From Setaria digitata (Eukaryota; Nematoda; Chromadorea; Rhabditida; Setariidae), in contig RCAB01000572.1 in assembly GCA_003640385.1 (NCBI GenBank), forward strand, positions 1 to 36,973: 36,973 bases of DNA. Reading direction: 5' to 3'. The notes below the pieces were generated by a model. That model was given only the letters and a program-made list of their open reading frames with translations, made no database searches and was not told the DNA's origin. The position numbers and the translations under genes were made by a program. Shown in pieces: positions 1 through 11,500 of the stretch. Position 1 is the stretch's first letter, and each line of letters opens with the position of its first letter.

Positions 1-948
1 ACAGTTTAAAAAAGTCATTATTTTAGCTACTTTTCCTTTCTTCAATAAATAATTCTTTCATGAGTAGTGGATAGAATTCATATGCATTGAATTTATTGAT
101 TAAAATAAAAAAATAAAAGCTTTATAAAATAAAATTTCCATAGTCACTGCAGTCTACAATCAGTTTAGGTATCAAATACCAAATTTTGCTAACTATTTGA
201 ATAATGACGAACTGGAATTACTGGGAGCAGTTGACAAAGAGAAGAAGCTATCAGTGCTTGCTTTCATTGCTCATAATCGACAAAATTGGCAATAATCAAA
301 TGATCTTGTTAAATCTCCCATGGTATTAACAGAAATTATCCTTTATTCCTTTCAATAGCAAAAAATTCCGGAAGGGTATTTTCTATAAATGTAAAATTGA
401 TTTAATAAACTTACTTATTCTTTCCTATATTGGGAACACCAACGAAATTTTGTTTATTGAACCAGCAGATCATGGTTGATTAATTCTGCCTGATATTAAC
501 TCATTACACCCTATTTCTTAGAGTACGTTTCAAGTTTGGCTGATTCCTCCTTCCTCATTCACGTTTTCTAACAATTAGCTTTTTACTACAATTCTACTCT
601 TGATTAAATTATCCTTCATTCATTTGATCGTTTCTTATAATTTCGAGGTGACTGATATGAAATAATTGTTTGAGTTTAATTTTAGACTCAGTTTAAGAGT
701 TCTTAATGTAAACACGAGAGGCTATATATTGCATAGCTAATAGGAGAATTTTAATGAGATCAAGAATATCCTTGTCTTATCACAATTTCTTTAAATTGTC
801 GTCCACTTTATCTTCACGTATCTGAACCCGATTCATCAAATCAAAGTTAAATAGATTAATATAAATTAATTTCAAGTACATTATCTCAATAATATACATT
901 ACTTCCAAGCAAATGTGGATTATATTGAACAATCTTCTGAAACAATCT

Positions 949-975
949 TATATATATATATATATATATATATAN
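949..975. repeat. (TA)13 microsatellite ending in N
   Basis: A pure TA run from 949 to 974 is followed by N at 975, probably an unresolved repeat length. Confidence 0.9.
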
Positions 976-3620
976 TATTATGAAAGAAGTGAAAATGGTA
1001 GCAAATGAAACCAATTAAATGAAAATTTTTTTTTACTTTAATTTCATTTGAATTAATTAGTTTTCGAAAATATTCACTGATCAGCAATGTTTAGATTATT
1101 TGTAATTCCATTTAGCAAATTTAGTAAACATGAAACGTTTGCTGCTGCTAATGATTACATCGATTTTATTTACAATGAACATTATGTCTATCATAAATTG
1201 TAAAGAGAAATTATTTAATTACAACAAACTTTATCCAAATGAAATAAATTCCTTGAACGCTTTCTAAAGAAGATTTACCTGCTAGAATTTCTTTTATGCT
1301 ATTTCTTTTTTCGTTTTATGCAGTCCGTAATTAAGAATTTCCTCGTTATATTGAAATTTCGTCAAAATATTAATAATTTCATACGCGAACCTTCACATAT
1401 CCGAACCTTTTTCGTTAAGTCCATACCCATAATAAGTCCGTACTGGTTTCATATCCTTGATAAGCAGGAAAGCGTAAAAAAGCTGGATAAATTTTGAATT
1501 AATCTGATTTAAACTGATATGAAATAACGAAATGTGATCAGTTACGAGAGTCTATTAATTTAGGCAACTTTCCTCACCCAAATTCTGTCTGATTCTCGTT
1601 CGCCTACTACTGTGAAATGAAGAAATAATGTCTGATGATTTTCAAGAAAATCCAATTCACTTTATAAAAGGAAGCGATTGGAAAATTGGCATGCAAAATT
1701 CATAATGGCTTCTTGTAAGTCAAATCTTATTTTCATTATTTTTCCTCATTAAATTAATTGACTGAATTTCTCTGAAAAAAATGTGAAGCTGAGTGAATGA
1801 AAAATCAAGCAATTAATAATTGAATTTTTCATCCCACTATCTTCCATTTCAACTCATTCTTATTTGTGTTTAAAGTTGCTGCCACTGAATATATCAATAG
1901 AGAAGCGAATTGAATCCCTGCAATTAATTGGCATAACTCGATGTTAGATAAACATTTATCATTTCCCGTGGATCATTTCCATTTTCTGATATTTTCGACA
2001 AAATTTTCTTTGTTTTCAATTCACTAAGTGCCATAAAAATCTTTTAATTACTAATATGGCGCATTTGCAGTGAAAAAGATTCGAAACAAAGCAGATCGGC
2101 ATTAAATGCTTTTTCAGAACCTGAACAACTTCATTTGCCACAGGAAAATTTTCCAAAGCTTGAAACTTGTAATTAGTTTTTCATCATCGATAAATGTTTT
2201 TGAAAACAAGAAATTATAACTTTGATTTTGAGACTGCTGATGGATAACGGTGGGAAACTTGAGAAATATTTTTAAAATTAAGCAGCAAAGCAATTATTAA
2301 TACGCCAATGCTTCGCTTGATATAATCGAATTGAGATCCGGAAGTCACTTATTATTGCAACAAATTATAAAAATTTTATTTATTATTGTTATTGCTACCA
2401 AACAACCATGGGATGGATATTAAGAAATATATTAATGTCCAAAAAAGTCACTATATCAAATAATTTGGACGAAATGTCGAGTTAAATAAAAGGTTGCTAA
2501 ATTTATTGTTTCGCAATTGCTTCAGTGATAATCATATTAAAATTGATCCGATCACCTGTACTACGCGACTATGCGACTACGTTCCAGCATTAACATATAT
2601 CAGTGATTGTGGCAGAAGAATGATAAGGGAACGTAGTTTGTCGTTTGAATACTCAATCATGTTGATTCATAGGTAGCAATGAATTTAGAATAAATTTGTT
2701 GAAATAAAGTGTTCACTTGATAATTTCGAAATTATTTAAGTCAGAATTGAATGGTAGAATAACAAAAATTCCATCTTTAATGCGAATGTAAAACTAACTC
2801 AGTATGGATTAGTATTTGCATGCACATTAGGCTTCTTTGAGATAATTATATTACTTTCATAATCAGTACCTACCTTAATATTTGAAATGATATAAATTGG
2901 CAGAAGAATTATCAAAAACTAAACAGAAACAGGCAAGTAAGTGATTGTAATAACCGACCAGACAAGCGTATACACCTCGTTGCAGTATAAAAGTAAAGCG
3001 TATCATTTGCAAACATTTAATGCCACTTGGCTGAGGGCTCTGTTCAATTCGATTACGGTAATCGAATAAAAGCCAGATGAGGCTCATAGTTATAAAGATG
3101 AAATTGAACTTCCTCGCATCTGGACTGAAGCATCAGCTTATGAGATATATAAGATATCTCGCCGATAATGTCCATTAAAAAGTGATAACCTTGATAACTA
3201 ATCCTGATAATTTTTTTCTTTTTTTTTTTTTTGACATGAAACTCGGTTGTGCCAAAAGCTCAGGAATATTTGTTATAACAGTTTCAATCCATTAAAATTG
3301 ATATTCATTAATAATTGAAGATGGATTCTCATACTTATTGATTGCAATTCTGAACTACTGGACAAAAAAAAAAATTAATAAATTTTAAGATAATGGAGAT
3401 AAGAACCAAGATCGGTTCGACATAATGAATATCTACAAAAATTGATGGAAATAAAATGACTATTTTCTTCTGAAAGTAAATCGTAAACTGAATTTTATTT
3501 CAGAATGAAATCAAAGGAAAATGACAAATTTGCTGCATCTATAATATATACATACTAAAGGTGTTCAAAGACAGTTAGCTTAATTTTTCTTTTTTGCATT
3601 AATTATTCAAAGAGAAAAAT

Positions 3621-3787
3621 TTATATATATATATATATATATATAGTCATCGAAATAGTCATTTATATATATATATATAAATGACTATTTTATATATATA
3701 TATATAAAATATATAAAATATAGTCATTTATATTTATATTTCGATGACTATATATATATATATATATATAGTCACCGAAATAGTCAT
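3621..3787. repeat. Palindromic (TA)n locus with inverted unique flanks
   Basis: TA runs are separated by copies of AGTCATCGAAATA (3645-3657) and its inverted form TATTTCGATGACT (3737-3749). ATAGTCATTTA occurs at 3655 and 3720, and inverted at 3678. A further diverged copy, GTCACCGAAATAGTCATC, lies near 3771. Confidence 0.9.
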
Positions 3788-5230
3788 CTCACAAACAAAA
3801 ATGAGCAAATTATAAATATGAAATTTCATTCAGAAGGCGGTTATTAAATAAGAGGAAAAGTGAATAAACAAAAATTGTTGGTGCTTTCTTTTTGTTTTTT
3901 TTTTTTCACAGAAGAATAAAAAACAATAAGTGGGTATAAAAATACATTTTATGAATGAAATTAATATAAGGAGGAAGAAAAAATACTCATTAGATTTTAA
4001 GAGTCCTAATTACAGTACAGACACTAACTGATTATGAGTGTGAAGAGTGCTTATTTTATCTAGCATTGATGAATTAGACTAAGTACACAAAGGAGAGCCG
4101 AAATATTTTCGAATTTTTAACTTAGAATTTCCGTCAACTAAAATATTGAAAATTTAATATTTTAAAAATTACAAAATTCTTTTTTTTAGAATAAAACTAT
4201 GATTTAGGTAGCAACTAACATAGAGGTAGTTTTCGAACTTCAAGTTCAAACTAAGCTTCGGACTTTTCAGAAGAGAAGTCTAGAATTTATGGCGAAACAG
4301 AATTTTCATTTTGAAATAAGATTAATACAGATGGAGATAAGAGATAGATTAATTATCACCAAGATCATCTGTGAAAAAAAAAATAATCATCGGTGTGCAA
4401 AACTTAGACGAGAATATTTTGACACAAAAGGATTTACGATAATATTACATCATCATATTACTTCTTTCAGCTTATATAATTTTGTTATTAAAACAATTAG
4501 TTGCGTGTGTCACGTGAAAAAGTTTATTCTAGAAATGAATTTTCATTTTGTGTCAAAGATCCGGAAATCCAGAAAAATTGTTCATAGTCACCTGAGAATA
4601 ACACAAAAAATGACGAACTTGATAGCATTCCAAAAAATGAATTGTTTCAAACATAAAAAAATAACAATAAAATTTAAAGTAATGAAGAAACAAGTAATAC
4701 AAATATGGCATTTTTGCTTTTTTCAGGAAATGTAAAATAAAAAATGGAGCTTCCTTGAAAGGAATAAAAAATTAAAGGTAAAGGAAAAAATTCAACAAGT
4801 GTAATAAATTTTGATCAAAAAATAGCATCGTTTTCCATTTTACAATACATTCTGTTGTTAAATAAGTTATGAAACGGAAGGCTATTTCTAGCTACTTATA
4901 TTTTATTCGTTTTTAGCTGAAGAGCTTTGGAGCTTTTGCATTAATTTGAAAAAAAAAAAAAATATTTTTTTTTTTTTTGAAAATACTCATTTAATCAAAA
5001 TGTTGTTGAAGTTAGAAATCGTCAAAGTATTGCAAAAAAAAAAAACACTGTAGCTTGTGTTTCCATGTAAAACCTATCTCCTGGTTTATCTTGAATAATC
5101 TCAAGTCTTGTTCTTAATGCTTATTTCTTAGTGGGAAATAGCACTTCTCTCTACACCTCAAACTATCAGAAATCTCATTTAGAAAATTTTGAGATGAGAA
5201 TTAGTAGAAGTAAATTAAACGAAAAATTAT

Positions 5231-5236
5231 ATTATT
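5231..5236 (-). terminator. Candidate polyadenylation signal (variant hexamer)
   Basis: AATAAT on the minus strand lies about 93 nt after the stop codon, a normal 3' UTR length for a nematode. A canonical AATAAA lies much further on, at 4902-4907. Only 3' end reads would decide. Confidence 0.25.
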
Positions 5237-5328
5237 CCTTTTCACTATAAGCAAGACTATTATCCAATTTTAATTGTCAATTATTAGTAATTAGAAAAGT
5301 TTTTTAAAATCTTTCAGCATGAATATAT

Positions 5329-5514
5329 TTAAAATCTTTTATCATGGGTGTACCGTGGAGGTTGTGCTCGATAGGCAGGTGTCGAGTAATAGAGCATTGG
5401 CTGAGGAATCGAAGATGGTGAAGTTGAAACAATAGCACCTGTAGGTTGACGTAAATTACCATCGATCAGGTATTGCTTCCAGTTTGAACGCAGCTCAATC
5501 GCAGAATCTCGTCC
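5329..5514 (-). CDS. PTR gene exon 28 (terminal exon with PPxY)
   Basis: The exon is 186 nt including TAA at 5329-5331, phase 0 in (TTCATAG). GRDSAIELRSNWKQYLIDGN is followed by a Ser/Thr/Pro/Tyr-rich end, PAYRAQPPRYTHDKRF. PPRY fits the PPxY class bound by WW domains of NEDD4-type ubiquitin ligases, which is known to control turnover of Patched proteins; use here is inferred. Confidence 0.9.
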   Translation of the reverse strand, partial: GRDSAIELRSNWKQYLIDGNLRQPTGAIVSTSPSSIPQPMLYYSTPAYRAQPPRYTHDKRF

Positions 5515-8500
5515 CTATGAACAAGTATCATTTTTATTAATTATTTAAACGATTTTCATTTGTAATTTATTGATATGTTTAGGTTATTGAAAATTTGAAA
5601 AAGTAATCTAATTAGAAATGATGACTGAGAGAATAATTAATAAATGAATGAGAAAACATAACATTAATCAATGATAACTAAACTTTAACTAACCGGTGAT
5701 CGCTCATCACGCAGCACATATCGTGAGGTAGATGAATGAGACTGCCGCCTTTCAGGTTTTCGTCCATCGCAACGTCGTGATTGTATTGGTGAATGTGATT
5801 CCGGTAAATTTGATGACTGCAATTTCACCAAAATTATTTAAGAAAATTTCATTAAAATAATTACGAAAAGTGAGCTTTTGACAAATTAAAAGACCAGTGA
5901 AATAATTTGAAGGATTTTTTTTTTACATAACCAAAAATTTATTTATCGAAACTTTTAACATACCAGTGATGGTGGTTCCTCATAAATCGACTCATCATTT
6001 ATTGAGTGATTCTCGGTTGCTATTCGCCGTCGCTCTCGTCGAGGTGTTTGCCGATTAGACAATGTTACCCGTGGTGATGATGGCAAACTAAGAGATTGCT
6101 GAAAGAATGGAAAAGTAGGAAAATTAGTCGAAAAAATTTTAAACAATTTCTTTCTTCTAAATCTTATCTTCTCTCACTAGATGCTTAGTAGATCATTAGG
6201 CCTTTCTGACGAGCTTTTTGTGATGCTTCATTAGTTATTGTGTTTTAATTTTACACAAATTATCGTCGAACTGTAATTTATTTATAATAGTAATTATAAT
6301 AGTCTGTTAGATATGAGAAAAACCGCGGAATCTTCACCTCGCTGCCATTATCACGACGTCGACTCTTAGATGATCGATAATTTTCGATACTAACAATTGG
6401 GTTTGACTGGTAGGGTAACACATCAGGTACTAAGGTTTGAGCTACTGTTGCTGCTACTGGTAGGTAACCTGCCGTTTTCGGTGGTAGTAGCATACCTCGA
6501 GTAGTTGGTGGTACTGCTAATGCATATGAATATTGCCTAAAAGTCACATCAAAAATAAATTTGCCAGTCAATACTTTTACACTATGATCAATATGATCAA
6601 CTCTTCTAACAAGCGAAATACCAATTCCATTGTATCACTGGTGCAAATGAGGCTTTGGATTGTTTATTTCCGATACGATTAATTTCAATTATTAATAAAT
6701 CTCGACCAATTACAGTAGCGTAAAGAATCTTATGCAAATCGGTGGTGTTCGTGACCAGAAGAACAGCTTCGCGCTTAATTTCATGCTTATATCATTTTAA
6801 TTGATATCACTGCCCAAGTTATTCAGATATCAATTTATAGGTTTAAGCCACTACAAAATTACAATAGCCAACAATTTTTTCTTGCCTTTTTGTCTGGACA
6901 AAATATGAAGCTAATAAAAGACAAACTTTGTTAAGCCATTAAGTTGTGATGTACTGCGGCCACCGGTCGGTATGTAATAGATGCTACCAGAATCTTCTTC
7001 AATATCGAAACAGTAGCAGCAACACTCATCGCAAATATCTTGAAGCGATGAACAGAATGATGGAATTTGCTCGGTAAGGAATATCATCACACTGCAATAA
7101 TTAATCTGTTAGCAGACTAAGATTTTTAACCATTACTAACTTCGAAATTTAAATTGAACTATACTGCCGAGTTCTTTATCATTAACGAAAACATAATTTG
7201 TTTCAATAGTGAAAGATTTAAAAAGCATTTTTCTTATAAAGTAAGATTAATTTCATTTCTATTAAATACAAATAAGCTTAATGTGCGCAACTTATCACAA
7301 AAGATCTCCCACATTTATAAAGTTTGCTAATTAACAAGATTATTACTCTACATATTTGCTTGAAATACACAAATAATGATAAGTTTATTACAGCATATTT
7401 GCGACAATTGTCATTACTGTCATAAATCATCAATTTTAATTAATAATGCTAACTTTGGCAGGAAAAGTAGTAGATGAATGTAGGTAATAAATGAGGAAAG
7501 TATCAAAATCTTGAAAATATGTATCATCACCGGCAAGCCTGCTATTAGTAAGGGCAGGTATGTGAGAAGTGGTACAAAACAAGCCAGAGTTATCGGCAGC
7601 AAGCAAGACTAAAAATGTAATTTCCTCTGTTAAATTTTTTACATCGTTATAACTTCAAGCAGAAATTTAAATAAAATAATGGAATAATATGAATTCTACT
7701 TATATTGAACAATATTTAACTCTTTACTGAACTTGTACTTCTTCCATTATTATTTTGCATCGCTTTAAATTTCCTCTTAATCTTATTATCTAAATTCCAA
7801 ATTTTTAAAGAAATTTTAAAAAAATAGAAGAATGGACAACGGAGAAAATTTATTGCAACCTGAAAAGAATAGCGTACTCGTTGTTCGCCAGTCTTTTGCC
7901 TTTTTCCAGCTGTTGCAAAATTGTAACAAAAATAGGAAACAATTGTAGTTGTTAGAGCATTACCTAAAAACAAATTACTGGAAATTTTCCTTGCAATAAA
8001 TTCTTGAAATTCCTACTGATAAGTAAATAATAAAGTTACTGAAGTAATTCGGATTGAGGTAATGAGTTTATGATCAGGAAAGAATGAAAACGAGGAAACT
8101 GTTTGAACCATTAGGAATTCAACTGATAATTATGAACAATAAATGCTGATAAGAAATGACAAACCAGCCAAAGCCATAAACAAAGTGATAGCATTGATTG
8201 GAACCATCCAGTACGTTGCAAAACCAATAACACCGATAATAACTGATAGATTAGATAGCAATACTAGTACTGTAAGCGATGGTATTCCGAAGAGGAACAG
8301 TGATAGGGTGCAAACACAGCAGAGAAGTAAGCTGAATGCTATGATTACTGTAGACATGACCTAAAATGGCCATTACACTATTGTATGATATTCGAAGCTT
8401 AGTCTTTTACCACAGTGCTACCAGAATTGTTTATTTCTCTATTAGTTGCTATCACAGTTTTACTGTTATTGACCTGAACCATTCATTTTATATCGTTAAT

Positions 8501-11500
8501 TCGTTAATTAACCTACCTCTGTTACTACCAATATCGCTTAGGCTATCATTATAAGTGAAAACTGATAACCTGTTGCAAATGAAATATGGTGAGAAATTTG
8601 TATGGAAAGAAGAAATTTAGTCTACAAAATACCTGCAAATCATGTTGAATGGCAAAGATAAATGGCGTCTTTATAAACATTGATATACCAACTGAACGGG
8701 CTTTATTCAATAATTCATCAATAACAAATAGTCTGAAATTTGTAATTAACTATCATCTTACAAAAAATTTTTCTCTTTAAATAATGAATGCAAAAAAGAA
8801 AAATTAAGCTAACCGTTCTTGAACACCTTTAGCTGTCAGTTCGATATACATTCTAGATCCAATAATACGTGTTTGAAATTTATCAAAAATAATATCATTT
8901 CGATATTTTTTATAATTTTCAGCGGTTAAAAAAACAATGCCAATGATTGGCACAAATGTATCCTTAAAATAATTATTTCATTTTAGAGAGCACCAATAAA
9001 TATTGCAGCATTAAGGTCAAGTTTACTTGATATTATATTACTTTGCAAATCTAGGCATGTGGGAAAATTATTTTTATTGTGTCAGCTGAAAGCATTTTAA
9101 TTTGGAAAATACTAATGGCTTAGTTAGGCATATTATTTGTAAATAAAGTTAAATCAGTGATGGTTTTTATATCATTTCCTTTCAGAAACTTTTGAAGTTA
9201 GTTTTATTTTAAAATTTTAAAAGCTTAAGGGAAAGTGGGCAGATTACAAATGTACATTTTAATTGAAAATGTTTTACAGCATTCAAATTATCAATTAAAA
9301 ACCCTTGAAATATTTGGATTAAAGAAAAAATTAAAACACTTTACCGGGTTTATATCGTAGATCGTTGTGCTTTCGAATCGCACGAAATCTTTTAACCAAC
9401 TAACTGATCTTGTTGCCAGCTGGTTTTGCTAAAGGAAAAATGAAAATCATAGGCAATCTCAGATAAGCATAACAAGGTGCTCGAGAAATCCCAGAAATTA
9501 AATATGGGCAGATAGCTATTACATCTAACAATGAATTTGGAATGATCTGCTAACTTCTAATTCTTCAAAAATTATCAAACGAAACAAAATATTAAATCAA
9601 TAAAGGAAATAAAGAAATTGAAATCATTAAATTGAATAAAATTATTTGAACAAATTTTTACAATAGGCCAATCTAGTATTGCAAGAATTTCATCCTTTCG
9701 ATGTGGATCGAGATAATCGATAGGTTCATCAAACACCAACTCCAGAAATTCTTCATACTGTCCGAATTCTGCCCGATAATTTTCAATAAAATTTCGTGAT
9801 TGGCTTTCTTTCGAGAGAAAATATTCCTCCTTCAGATCTATTCTTAAATAAATTTAGCAAAATTTAGTCTTCAATTTCATACAAAATATACATATATTAA
9901 ATATATTTAAAATGGACAAATTTATATAAGTTTTAGTATAAAATTTGAATATGCAAGAAGGATGCAAAAAAGAGAAAGAAAAGAAAGATGTTCGTTAGTT
10001 TTAGATTTTTCGTACCGAACATCTCTGCATCCCCAAAAAGCAAGCACCAAATAGACTGCAAATACAAATGCAACTGGACATCGAAGATATGAATTAGCCA
10101 TAGCCGCTGCGGTGGCTCTCGAAAATGATGGCTTCGTGTCGATCAGCTTTTCATGAAGCATTTCAATGCTTGAATCACTGAATTCACTGATTGTTCGAGC
10201 TATAACATTAAGTTTGGATAAATTTCAAATAAATTCCACCAATTTTTGTCCTTCAATAATATCGCAACACTAATAAAAAAAAAAAAAAAAAGGAAAGAAA
10301 AAAATTAGTTGAAAAGTAATTGTCAGAAAACAAACTTTGCAAAAATATATTTGAGAATTCAGGAACAAAATGATCTAATTCAGGATTTGGAAGTGAGCAA
10401 TTCACTTGACCTGTTTATACATTCACTCATACAATCAGTGAATTATTTTTTCTTGCATTCCCTGTTCTTCGTTTCTCTGTTACGAACTCACTTTATTAAT
10501 AAATTATTTCATGAAGAACAGAAGCATTTGCGATAATCTTATTACCCAAAGTTATTATAATCAAAAAGTTTGCTGCTCAAGATATTCAAAGAAACGAAGA
10601 TAACAATTTCTTTTTTGGCCAATATTATTATTACAGATAGATTAATATCAATGATAAGGACGAAAAAAAAANGTTTGCTGCTCAAGATATTCAAAGAAAC
10701 GAAGATAACAATTTCTTTTTTAGCCAATATTATTATTACAGATAGATTAATATCAATGATAAGGACGAAAAAAAAAAAAAATAAGTGATCCATGTTAGAT
10801 ACAGTATGATATTATGTTTAAAAAAAAATAATATTGACATTTTATATTTTTTTCTTTCCTCTTGTTTTTTTTTTGACTCACACTTCTCTAACATTTCAAA
10901 AATTTTCTTTTCCTTTTTTTGAGAATTACTATTATTAATTTTTTTTCGAACTGGCAACTTACGGGCGAAATGTGTATCACCGGAACGGAAACACTGGTAC
11001 CACTTGACACCTTTTGTCTCACGACGACCCGCGACATACAGAAAGACTGAGAAAAAGAGGAGAGCGAAGATGAGTAAAACAGCGACACCTGCTGCTAGCA
11101 CGAATGACATATATTGCAGGTATGGACTTTTTGTCGTTGAACCAATTACCGCTAAAAGCACTTTGAGATATCTGCATGAATGGAACTATTTAAAAGTGAT
11201 TAAATATATTCACAATTTAAGCATAGATCAGATGGTATGTTCAAATAAATCAGAAAGGAACGAATGCATTTGAAAAATATTTCATATTGGTTAAAAATTT
11301 AGTTTTTTTAGTTTAGTTTAATTTTCCTCTATCTTTGGGTTATTAAGCTATTTCCCAAAGTAATAATTCAAAAAGATTACACCTTCAGGTAAGAGCCCTA
11401 AACAGAAATTCCATTTCGTCTTTTGACGTGCACGAACTGCCAAAACCGGAAAGAGGGACGGTTGTCAGTGAAGCTTCCCGATCCGATTCAGTAAAATGTA

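Larger units (their letters stand above)
1..5328. other. Intergenic DNA and PTR gene 3' flank
   Basis: No gene is recognised on either strand. The region holds AT-rich sequence, a (TA)n tract ending in a single N (975), the palindromic (TA)n locus near 3.7 kb, poly-A/T runs, and an unexplained 148-codon plus-strand open frame at 4289-4735. The 3' UTR of the PTR gene should occupy roughly the last 100-400 bases. Confidence 0.6.

Noticed and set aside
3413..3424. GGTTCGACAT considered as a tRNA B-box
   Set aside because: It lacks the conserved CC and no A-box or acceptor stem can be paired around it. No tRNA or rRNA was recognised in the window.
8143..8364. 73-codon plus-strand open frame
   Set aside because: Exact antisense shadow of exon 21, whose minus-strand frame encodes TM8-TM10.
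10542..10793. Mirror open frames over the duplicated block on both strands
   Set aside because: They are created by the 104-bp duplication and read through the N; no splice-compatible or family sequence.
11004..11273. 89-codon plus-strand open frame
   Set aside because: Antisense of exon 15; the minus-strand TM6 and RRETKG motif are clearly the coding reading.
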